Assembly (NCBI GenBank): GCA_937904375.1
Contig: CALDIG010000176.1
Location: 1-6,296 of the forward strand
DNA from: an uncultured Prevotellaceae bacterium
Lineage (GTDB): Bacteria; Bacteroidota; Bacteroidia; Bacteroidales; Muribaculaceae
Length of the DNA stretch: 6,296 nucleotides
Direction of reading: 5' to 3'
Position numbers and translations under genes: made by a program. Positions 1-4,783 of the stretch are shown here, piece after piece; within the stretch, counting starts at the first letter, position 1, and each line of letters opens with the position of its first letter. The notes beneath the pieces were generated by a model. It was not told where the DNA came from. It did no database searches and was given only the letters and a program-made list of their open reading frames with translations.

Positions 1-26
1 ATTGCCACCCCGAACGCCGCGCTTGC

Positions 27-62
27 GGCGCACTGCACCAACAGCGCCCAGGCTTTATTTTT
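27..62 (+). terminator. Candidate intrinsic terminator at the GC-rich left edge
   Basis: Bases 27-31 (GGCGC) can pair with 44-48 (GCGCC), extended by TG (34-35) with CA (42-43) across a small bulge. After five further bases comes a T-rich tract, TTTATTTTT, at 54-62. A competing hairpin, CGCCGC/GCGGCG with loop GCTT, sits at 15-30. Bases 1-53 are strikingly GC-rich, while 54-119 are AT-rich. This is the pattern expected at the 3' end of a plus-strand gene lying left of the window. The gap between stem and T tract makes it an imperfect terminator. Plus frames 1 and 3 are open from the edge to stops at 67-69 and 81-83, so the tail of an upstream gene may also be present, but I cannot tell which frame is used. 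Confidence 0.35.
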
Positions 63-119
63 CGTTTAAACTTTTTACTTTAGTTTTAATCATAGTATTG
101 ACACTTTATTATATATATT

Positions 120-1457
120 ATGAAATTGTTTCGATTTGTTGTTACGTTTTTGATAATAGTTTTTTTTGCGGTAGATGCGTCTGCTCAAAATGATGAGTCA
201 ATGACTATTGAGCCATACGCCTACAATATGGCTCGCATCATTCAGGATTTTACTCAGTTTCATGCAAAGAACCATCAGCGTCCTGAGAAATTCTGCGTTA
301 TACCCACAGAAAAAGGAGATATGAGCTTGTTGTGGGTGAGCACTTTCGACGAGGACTATGGTTGCCTCTTCTCGTGTGCCAAAGGTATTAACAAACTGCT
401 AGATATGGGTTATAACGCTGCCGGTGAGCATATTGACTTGGCGATGCGTAATGGTGTCGTGATTGTTACGAGCAGTGATAGTGCGGGTGAGATAGTTGGA
501 GCACAATTTTACCGTTTTGACAATGGCGAACTGCAGGAGCTTGCTTTCACCATGAATAAAGTGGGTGGTAGAGAGGTATATAGGGATGCGAATGGTAAGG
601 AAATGAAGCCAGGAAAGGTGCAGAAAGAGCTTGACAAAGGCCTAAAGAAGAACCAGGAGGCGGTTGTATATAACAGTGCGACAGTAGCGTGGAAACCTTT
701 CCGCACGATAGGCACCTATCTCAATGCCAGCGAGGATATCACTCTATCACAGAAGCCTATTCTTGCTTATGCCGACTACAAGCGCAATGAGTTCACCACA
801 CATGCACATGACATGCTTGATGCCGCCGACTATTGCCATATTGTTTTCAAGGGGAAGGTGGGTGACGCTAGCCTCAAGAGTGGTGGAGAAGGCGGTGTAG
901 AGGTTTATGCCCTCAACGATGCTAATGCCATCACGACCATGTTCCGTGGGTATAAAGACACTGAGCTGTTTCCCATTATTGCCACCGACGGTTACCTGGA
1001 AACTCACGAGATGAAGTCGTTTGTGCGGTGGAAACACCCCGAGCGTGTGAAGCCCATGGAGAAAGACCGCCAGCAGGTGGTGAGCAATTATTTTGGTGGC
1101 AGGGCGATTAAGAGTGCTCGGTGGCTTGCTGACTTAGAGTCGAGCGACCGCAAACTTTATGCCGTGGAGTTCAAGCCCGAAGGCAATCAGGCATTGGCGG
1201 CAATAGTTTGCTTTATAGGCAACAATTTAGTATCAACCTACGACCAATATGCCATTGTTGACAATAGCCGCGGTTGGCTGTGGACGCCTGGAGACAAGGG
1301 CGATTTTATGAACGCATTGCCCGAGCTGCAGGGTTTGGCGATAACCGATGAGGGTTTTGAACTGTATATGAGCCAGATGGTGGGCGAGCACCGCCACATG
1401 ATAGTGGTGCGCGAAGTACACTCGATGTTTATAGAATTGATTGAGCAGGAGTTTTAA
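120..1457 (+). CDS. Secreted protein of unknown function
   Basis: This encodes 445 residues of a family I do not recognise. It begins with a typical signal peptide: Lys2 and Arg5, a hydrophobic core at about residues 4-18, and a signal peptidase I-like site Ala-Ser-Ala-Gln near residues 20-23. The following Asn-Asp-Glu suggests an exported soluble protein. There is no lipobox cysteine in the right place and no later membrane segment. The mature part is mixed and charged. It contains a Lys/Glu-rich stretch at about 155-180 and several short hydrophobic strands such as VVIVTSS at 113-119, suggesting an alpha/beta or beta-rich fold. I see no catalytic signature. The ATG at 120 is chosen because it directly starts the signal peptide; the upstream region is AT-rich with no clear -7 element. 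The gene ends 89 bases before the kinase gene, which has its own promoter-like element, so it is probably transcribed alone. The function is unknown; that it is a real gene is nearly certain. Confidence 0.9.
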   Translation: MKLFRFVVTFLIIVFFAVDASAQNDESMTIEPYAYNMARIIQDFTQFHAKNHQRPEKFCVIPTEKGDMSLLWVSTFDEDYGCLFSCAKGINKLLDMGYNAAGEHIDLAMRNGVVIVTSSDSAGEIVGAQFYRFDNGELQELAFTMNKVGGREVYRDANGKEMKPGKVQKELDKGLKKNQEAVVYNSATVAWKPFRTIGTYLNASEDITLSQKPILAYADYKRNEFTTHAHDMLDAADYCHIVFKGKVGDASLKSGGEGGVEVYALNDANAITTMFRGYKDTELFPIIATDGYLETHEMKSFVRWKHPERVKPMEKDRQQVVSNYFGGRAIKSARWLADLESSDRKLYAVEFKPEGNQALAAIVCFIGNNLVSTYDQYAIVDNSRGWLWTPGDKGDFMNALPELQGLAITDEGFELYMSQMVGEHRHMIVVREVHSMFIELIEQEF

Positions 1458-1480
1458 TTGAGAGAATAGTAGTGACAAAA

Positions 1481-1513
1481 AACTGATAACTGATAACTAA
1501 AAACTAAAAACTA
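1481..1513 (+). repeat. Heptamer tandem repeat upstream of the kinase gene
   Basis: About 4.7 copies of a 7-base unit lie head to tail: AACTGAT at 1481 and 1488, AACTAAA at 1495 and 1502, then AACTA at 1509-1513. It ends five bases before the -7 element and covers the place where a -33 element would sit. Unit number could therefore affect promoter geometry, but that is inference. Similar AACTGATAACT-like strings are, to my recollection, common between genes in Bacteroidales, so the tract may also be neutral intergenic sequence. Confidence 0.7.
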
Positions 1514-1518
1514 TTTCG

Positions 1519-1526
1519 TACCTTTG
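1519..1526 (+). promoter_or_regulatory. Bacteroidota -7 promoter element for the kinase gene
   Basis: TACCTTTG matches the TAnnTTTG element recognised by the primary sigma factor of the Bacteroidota. It lies 20 bases before the ATG at 1547, so the transcript would have a very short leader, with initiation expected at about 1531-1535. No TTTG is found 19-21 bases upstream, where the tandem repeat lies instead. The promoter may be weak or depend on an activator. It would drive the kinase and the metallohydrolase behind it. Confidence 0.6.
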
Positions 1527-1544
1527 CACTTCAATCTTGAAGTG
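1527..1544. promoter_or_regulatory. Perfect dyad between -7 element and kinase start codon
   Basis: CACTTCAA (1527-1534) and TTGAAGTG (1537-1544) form a perfect 8-base inverted repeat with a 2-base centre. It directly abuts the -7 element and ends two bases before the ATG at 1547. The position fits an operator for a dimeric DNA-binding protein that would block initiation. The expected transcription start falls inside the dyad, so a full RNA hairpin covering the start codon is less likely unless transcription begins further upstream. No regulator gene is visible nearby. Confidence 0.45.
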
Positions 1545-1546
1545 AG

Positions 1547-2749
1547 ATGAAGTTTCACAACATATATGATTCTCGTCGCATCTGGAAGATGGTGCTACTG
1601 GCTGTGTCGCTGATACTGGTGGCAGTGTTTATATATTTCTCTAACACACTGGTAAAAGACCTTGCTAAACAGGAGCGTGAGCGTATGCAGATATGGGCTG
1701 ATGCCACTCGCGAACTTACTACCTCGACCGATACCGACGTAGAATTCCTGTTCCGTATCATCCGTGGTAACCGGAACATTCCTGTACTGCTTGTCGATGA
1801 CCATGAGAACATTATTGAGCAGCGCAACTTTAAGCTTCCTGAGCCATCTGATACTTCAAAGATGAGTATTGAGGAATACTCTCAGATGAATAAGGATTTC
1901 CTTGCCAAGAAATTACAAAAGCTGCGCAACTCATCAAACAAAATCGAGATTGAGATTGACAAGGACACGCATCAGATGCTCTACTACGAAGACAGCGATG
2001 TGTTGCGGCGGCTAGCTTATTATCCTTACATCCAGCTTGCTGTGATGCTGTTGTTCTTGGGTGTTGCCTATTTCGCCCTTATCAGCGTGAAGCGTGCCGA
2101 GCAGAACCGTGTGTGGGTGGGACTCTCGAAAGAAACGGCACACCAACTTGGCACACCCATCTCATCGCTAATGGCATGGACTCAGATGCTTGAGTCAATG
2201 GGCATCGACAAGGAGATTATTACTGATATGGACACCGATGTGCACCGGCTCTCGGTGATTGCCGACCGTTTCTCGAAGATAGGCTCCATGCCCGACAAGG
2301 AGCTCACGTTCATCAACGAGTCAGTGGAGAGTAGCCTTGCCTACATGCGCACCCGCATTCCCAAGCATGTGACACTCACAATTCATGCCGACGAAGATAA
2401 GAACTGTGGTGTGATGCTGTGTCAGTCGCTCTTTGAGTGGGTGATGGAGAATCTCACTAAGAATGCCGTTGATGCCATGGAGGGCAAGGGTAGCATCGAT
2501 ATAGTTGTGACCAGCGATGACAAGCATGCTCACCTTTATATTAAGGACACAGGCAAGGGTATCGCGCGCAAGAACTTCAAGAACGTGTTCAATCCCGGCT
2601 TCACCACCAAGAAGCGCGGTTGGGGCCTTGGACTTACACTTGTGAAGCGCATAATTGAGGAATACCATGGAGGCAAGATTTACGTGAAAGAGAGCGAAGT
2701 GGGCAAAGGGACAACATTTGCCATTGAGATACCTAAGGTTAAGTGTTAG
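1547..2749 (+). CDS. Membrane sensor histidine kinase
   Basis: This encodes 400 residues. Membrane segment 1 is at about residues 14-33, followed by a probable periplasmic sensor region at about 36-158, and segment 2 is at about 161-181. The cytoplasmic kinase core follows directly; I see no HAMP domain between membrane and core. The H box is SKETAHQLGTPISSL, with His199 as the expected phospho-acceptor. Gln-Leu-Gly replaces the classical Glu-Leu-Arg, a variant familiar from Bacteroidota kinases. In the ATPase domain the N box is ENLTKNAVDAM (301-311, Asn302 and Asn306), the G1 box is DTGKGI (334-339), the F box is around NPGFTTKK (349-356) and the G2 box is GWGLGL (358-363). The protein should autophosphorylate His199 from ATP in response to a periplasmic or membrane signal and pass the phosphate to a response regulator. 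No receiver-domain gene lies in the window, so the partner is elsewhere. The metallohydrolase gene follows after 23 bases, suggesting co-transcription. The signal is unknown. Confidence 0.95.
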   Translation: MKFHNIYDSRRIWKMVLLAVSLILVAVFIYFSNTLVKDLAKQERERMQIWADATRELTTSTDTDVEFLFRIIRGNRNIPVLLVDDHENIIEQRNFKLPEPSDTSKMSIEEYSQMNKDFLAKKLQKLRNSSNKIEIEIDKDTHQMLYYEDSDVLRRLAYYPYIQLAVMLLFLGVAYFALISVKRAEQNRVWVGLSKETAHQLGTPISSLMAWTQMLESMGIDKEIITDMDTDVHRLSVIADRFSKIGSMPDKELTFINESVESSLAYMRTRIPKHVTLTIHADEDKNCGVMLCQSLFEWVMENLTKNAVDAMEGKGSIDIVVTSDDKHAHLYIKDTGKGIARKNFKNVFNPGFTTKKRGWGLGLTLVKRIIEEYHGGKIYVKESEVGKGTTFAIEIPKVKC

Positions 2750-2772
2750 GAATAGCTAGGAATTTTAGGGTT

Positions 2773-3585
2773 ATGGGTAATAGTCAATACATAAAAATGC
2801 TGGGTACTGGCAGTGCGATGTGTACTCGGTGCTACAACACCTGCTTCTACCTTAAATCGGTAGCTGGGCAGCTGATGGTAGATGCCGGTGGCGGCAACGG
2901 CATCTTCCGCCAACTCTATCGTGCTGGCATCGACTACACCCAAATCCATCATCTCTTTGTCACTCACGTTCACACCGACCACATCATGGGCGTGATATGG
3001 CTAATACGCAAAATTTCGCCGTTGCTTTACAAGGGTAAATACCACGGAACTTTCAACATCTACTGTCACCGCGAGGTGCGTGAGGCACTTGAGACGATGT
3101 GCAGCATCATGATACCCGACAAGATTATGGCGGCGGTGGGCAAGACCATCATTCTGCGAGAGGTCATCGACGGCGAGACCATCAATATTGACGACATGTG
3201 CGTCACCTTCTTCGACATTGGTTCCGACAAGACTTTGCAGTATGGGTTCAGTGCTCAGATGCCCGACGGTCAGCGCGTGGTGTGCCTTGGTGATGAACCT
3301 TACAACCCTATGAGCGAGAAATATGTGCGTGGATGCGACTGGCTGTTGTGTGAGGCGTTCTGCCTCTACCGCGACCGTGAGCAGTTCCGCCCATACGAGA
3401 AACACCACAGCACCGTTATCGATGCAGGTAAGCTAGCACAGGAGCTAGGAGTAAAGAATTTGTTAATCTATCACACCGAGGACACTCGCCTCATGGCTCG
3501 TCGCGAGAGCTACACCGCCGAGGCTCGAACCGTCTTCACGGGCAACATCCATGTGCCAATGGATCTGGAGACTGTCAAACTTTAA
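2773..3585 (+). CDS. Metallo-beta-lactamase-fold hydrolase, tRNase Z-like
   Basis: This encodes 270 residues from the ATG at 2773. The same frame is open back to a GTG at 2743 that overlaps the kinase end. I prefer 2773 because the first beta strand of the family (QYIKMLGTGSA, residues 5-15) begins just after it; the ATG at 2797 would cut that strand. The signature HVHTDH (His65, His67, Asp69, His70) supplies ligands for a two-metal centre. Asp174 in LGDEP is the likely bridging ligand, and His234 in IYHTED the likely last metal ligand. His211/His212 in EKHHST resembles the His of the tRNase Z HxT motif. This order places it in the tRNase Z/phosphodiesterase branch, but I see no obvious tRNA-binding exosite arm and the substrate cannot be named; a phosphodiester or other ester is likely. 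No signal peptide is seen, so it should be cytoplasmic. It follows the kinase gene by 23 bases, suggesting one operon. Confidence 0.9.
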   Translation: MGNSQYIKMLGTGSAMCTRCYNTCFYLKSVAGQLMVDAGGGNGIFRQLYRAGIDYTQIHHLFVTHVHTDHIMGVIWLIRKISPLLYKGKYHGTFNIYCHREVREALETMCSIMIPDKIMAAVGKTIILREVIDGETINIDDMCVTFFDIGSDKTLQYGFSAQMPDGQRVVCLGDEPYNPMSEKYVRGCDWLLCEAFCLYRDREQFRPYEKHHSTVIDAGKLAQELGVKNLLIYHTEDTRLMARRESYTAEARTVFTGNIHVPMDLETVKL

Positions 3586-3640
3586 TCAATGCACAATTAG
3601 CTCAGCACTATTCAATTGAGTTGCGCAGAAGGTTCTCCTG

Positions 3641-3680
3641 CAAAAATAAATGGCTTGAAACCTTTGTGGGATTCAAGCCA
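3641..3680 (-). terminator. Intrinsic terminator of the rpmB operon
   Basis: Read on the minus strand, a perfect 9-base stem TGGCTTGAA/TTCAAGCCA (3680-3672 and 3659-3651) closes a 12-base loop. It is followed at once by TTTATTTTTG (3650-3641). It lies about 55 bases after the stop codon of the DUF4295 gene. On the plus strand no T tract follows directly, so it serves the minus-strand operon chiefly; the converging kinase/hydrolase transcript has no equally clear terminator of its own. Confidence 0.8.
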
Positions 3681-3734
3681 TTCGTGAAATATAGCATTTT
3701 TGTTTTATTATAAACAAAATTGTTTCGAACTTAA

Positions 3735-3884
3735 TTATTTAAGATATTCGTCAACCTTATCGTTGGGTACCATTCTTTCCTCAAAAACGTAGGCACCGGT
3801 TTTTGGCGAGCGAACCATCTTAATCACTTTGCTGAAATTACGTCCTTCACCGGTCTGAAGGGTTGCAACTGTCTTTTTTGCCAT
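3735..3884 (-). CDS. DUF4295 family small basic protein
   Basis: A 49-residue protein, too short for many gene finders, read from the ATG at 3884 to TAA at 3735. It begins MAKKTVATLQTGEGR, continues with KVIKMVRSPKTGAYVFEE and ends in VDEYLK. This is the pattern I know as DUF4295, a Bacteroidota family found behind the genes for L28 and L33. It is lysine-rich and has no signal peptide or membrane segment. Constant association with ribosomal protein genes suggests a ribosome-related role, but I know of no established function. The gene starts 12 bases after the rpmG stop and is last in the operon before the terminator at 3641-3680. In Bacteroides relatives I recall ftsY and rimO following this gene; here they are absent and a convergent gene comes instead. 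Confidence 0.88.
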   Translation of the reverse strand: MAKKTVATLQTGEGRNFSKVIKMVRSPKTGAYVFEERMVPNDKVDEYLK

Positions 3885-3896
3885 GATTAAAAAGTA

Positions 3897-4085
3897 TTAT
3901 TTGATTTCTTTGTGGATAGTGTACTTCTTGAGGTATGGGTTGTATTTCTTCAACTCCAGACGCTCGGTAGTGTTCTTGCGGTTCTTTGTGGTGATGTAGC
4001 GTGACATTCCAGGAACTCCGCTCTCCTTTTGCTCGGTGCACTGAAGGATTACCTGAATGCGATCGCCTTTTGCTTTCTTTGCCAT
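3897..4085 (-). CDS. rpmG: 50S ribosomal protein L33 (bL33)
   Basis: This encodes 62 residues, the usual length for Bacteroidota bL33. It is a component of the large ribosomal subunit near the tRNA exit site. The sequence is highly basic and carries recognisable family segments: GDRIQVILQCTE (7-18), SRYITTKNRKNT (28-39) and LELKKYNPYLKKY (43-55). Only one cysteine is present (Cys16), so this is the zinc-free (C-) form lacking the two CxxC knuckles. It lies 11 bases after rpmB and 12 before the DUF4295 gene, on one presumed transcript from the promoter at 4652-4683. No second copy is visible here. Confidence 0.96.
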   Translation of the reverse strand: MAKKAKGDRIQVILQCTEQKESGVPGMSRYITTKNRKNTTERLELKKYNPYLKKYTIHKEIK

Positions 4086-4096
4086 AACTCCTTGAT

Positions 4097-4351
4097 TTAA
4101 TAGATTGCTTTAATTTCTTTAAGATTTCCGTCTTGTGCGGCTTTTTTCAAAGCGGCGTCAAGGCCGATACGGTTAATAAGACGCAGTCCGCTGGCGCTCA
4201 CTGTAAGACGGATCCACTGATCCTGCTCTACCCAATAGAACTTGCGGTTGAAGATGTTCACATTGAACTTGCGTTTAGTTCTTCTTTTAGAGTGCGACAC
4301 GTTGTTACCTGTAATCGCCTTCTTGCCTGTGATTTGACAAACTTTAGACAT
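4097..4351 (-). CDS. rpmB: 50S ribosomal protein L28 (bL28)
   Basis: This encodes 84 residues, normal for bL28, a structural protein of the large ribosomal subunit. Family hallmarks are the N-terminal CQITGKK (5-11) followed by GNNVSHSKRRTKRKF (15-29), then basic beta segments and a conserved C-terminal region around SASGLRLINRIGLDAALKKA (52-71). The zinc-binding cysteine pairs of some homologues are absent; only Cys5 is present. The ATG at 4351 is the only sensible start, since the N-terminal signature begins right after it. No strong Shine-Dalgarno sequence is seen; the upstream bases are AT-rich, as is common in the phylum. It is the first gene of the rpmB-rpmG-DUF4295 operon and is preceded by an unusually long leader. 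Confidence 0.97.
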   Translation of the reverse strand: MSKVCQITGKKAITGNNVSHSKRRTKRKFNVNIFNRKFYWVEQDQWIRLTVSASGLRLINRIGLDAALKKAAQDGNLKEIKAIY

Positions 4352-4645
4352 AGTGTTTTACTTCAATAAGTTATAAAATACTTTGTTACTCTCGTTGATT
4401 TCAAGCCGCTACTTCAAGAAAAATGGTCCACGCAGCACAATATTCTACCACGACACCCATGTTCTCTGGCGATAGATTGACGTGAGAAGCCATCAATGCT
4501 ACCCACCAGCAGTTGTTTTTGCGTTAAATATCGTCCTACGCTTTATGGCCACATTTTAAGCATCATAGAGCAGCCATCGAAGTTTCAACGATCATGTCAC
4601 AGAACAGGTCTAACGGGACTAAACCCAAGTACCCTGACTCGAAAT
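4352..4645 (-). promoter_or_regulatory. Long structured 5' leader of the rpmB operon
   Basis: About 290 bases separate the predicted transcription start (about 4645) from the rpmB ATG, with no recognised gene. Possible RNA hairpins include a 7-pair stem with two wobble pairs near the 5' end (4625-4619 with 4613-4607, loop UCCCG), a 7-pair stem with one wobble at 4497-4491 with 4482-4476 (8-base loop), and GCUGC paired with GCGGC in the region about 4437-4404. Short ATG-initiated frames occur at 4595-4563 (10 codons), 4563-4543 (6 codons, overlapping the previous stop by one base) and 4493-4401 (30 codons). The region is less AT-biased than ordinary intergenic DNA here. It could be an autoregulatory ribosomal-protein leader, an attenuator or a conserved RNA processed from the transcript. 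I match it to no known RNA family, and the folds were drawn by eye. Confidence 0.5.
4401..4493 (-). CDS. Possible 30-residue small ORF in the rpmB leader
   Basis: ATG at 4493 to TGA at 4401 gives 30 residues. The protein starts MASHVNLSPEN, has an internal Met12 and ends with a hydrophobic stretch including EYCAAWTIFLEVAA. The stop lies 49 bases before the rpmB start. The hydrophobic C-terminal half could be a membrane-seeking peptide, or the frame could act as a translated leader peptide that senses ribosome function. There is no Shine-Dalgarno sequence, which says little in this phylum. A random open frame of this length is not rare, so this stays tentative. The start codon lies in the hairpin at 4476-4497, which could gate its translation. 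Confidence 0.3.
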   Translation of the reverse strand: MASHVNLSPENMGVVVEYCAAWTIFLEVAA

Positions 4646-4651
4646 CGGTTG

Positions 4652-4683
4652 CAAAGGTAGAAACATTTTTTCAATTGACCAAA
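4652..4683 (-). promoter_or_regulatory. Bacteroidota-type promoter of the rpmB operon
   Basis: On the minus strand, TTTG (4683-4680) is followed after exactly 20 bases by TACCTTTG (4659-4652). This is a full match to the -33 TTTG / -7 TAnnTTTG pattern of the primary sigma factor in this phylum, and the spacer is AT-rich. Initiation is expected at about 4643-4648. It is the only complete promoter of this type I found in the window, as would suit a highly expressed ribosomal-protein operon. It also shows that the hydrolase gene upstream does not need to read through into rpmB. Confidence 0.85.
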
Positions 4684-4733
4684 TTTTTTTTCGGTTCTAC
4701 TTGAATTTAAGCTGATTTTTACCTGGTTTCTCA

Positions 4734-4775
4734 AAAAATGAACTAAAAGAGAACGTCCCCAATTGGTTCATTTTT
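4734..4775 (-). terminator. Long-stem terminator after the hydrolase gene
   Basis: AAAAATGAAC (4734-4743) and GTTCATTTTT (4766-4775) pair perfectly over 10 bases. Three further pairs (4744-4746 with 4763-4765, one of them wobble) leave a 16-base loop containing AACGTCCCC on the plus strand. Read on the minus strand the hairpin begins nine bases after the hydrolase stop codon and its 3' arm ends in a run of six T, so it should terminate that gene. The plus-strand 3' arm also ends in five T, making it potentially bidirectional. Confidence 0.7.
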
Positions 4776-4783
4776 GGCTGATG

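Noticed and set aside
2..193. Open frame of 63 codons overlapping the start of the first secreted protein
   Set aside because: The first part is GC-rich hairpin DNA and the rest overlaps a well-supported signal peptide in another frame; composition is not protein-like and it has no recognisable domain.
2743..2772. Longer hydrolase form starting at GTG 2743
   Set aside because: The extra ten residues precede the first conserved beta strand and are encoded by the TAGGAAT repeat; the ATG at 2773 fits the family better, although coupling through the overlap cannot be excluded.
3591..3640. tRNA-like string containing TTAGCTCAG followed by a GAG segment and a small hairpin
   Set aside because: There is no T-arm (no GTTCGA-like loop), no pairing acceptor stem and no proper anticodon arm, so it is at most a chance likeness or a decayed fragment.
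3698..3719. AT-only hairpin TTTTGTTT/AAACAAAA as terminator of the plus-strand kinase/hydrolase operon
   Set aside because: The stem is almost all A-T with a 6-base loop and no T run follows; too weak to call.
4352..4645. SRP RNA, tmRNA or RNase P RNA in the rpmB leader
   Set aside because: I find no SRP tetraloop and GGAAGG-type core, no tRNA-like T-loop and CCA end, and no RNase P core motif. 6S RNA cannot be judged by eye, and no terminator separates the region from rpmB.
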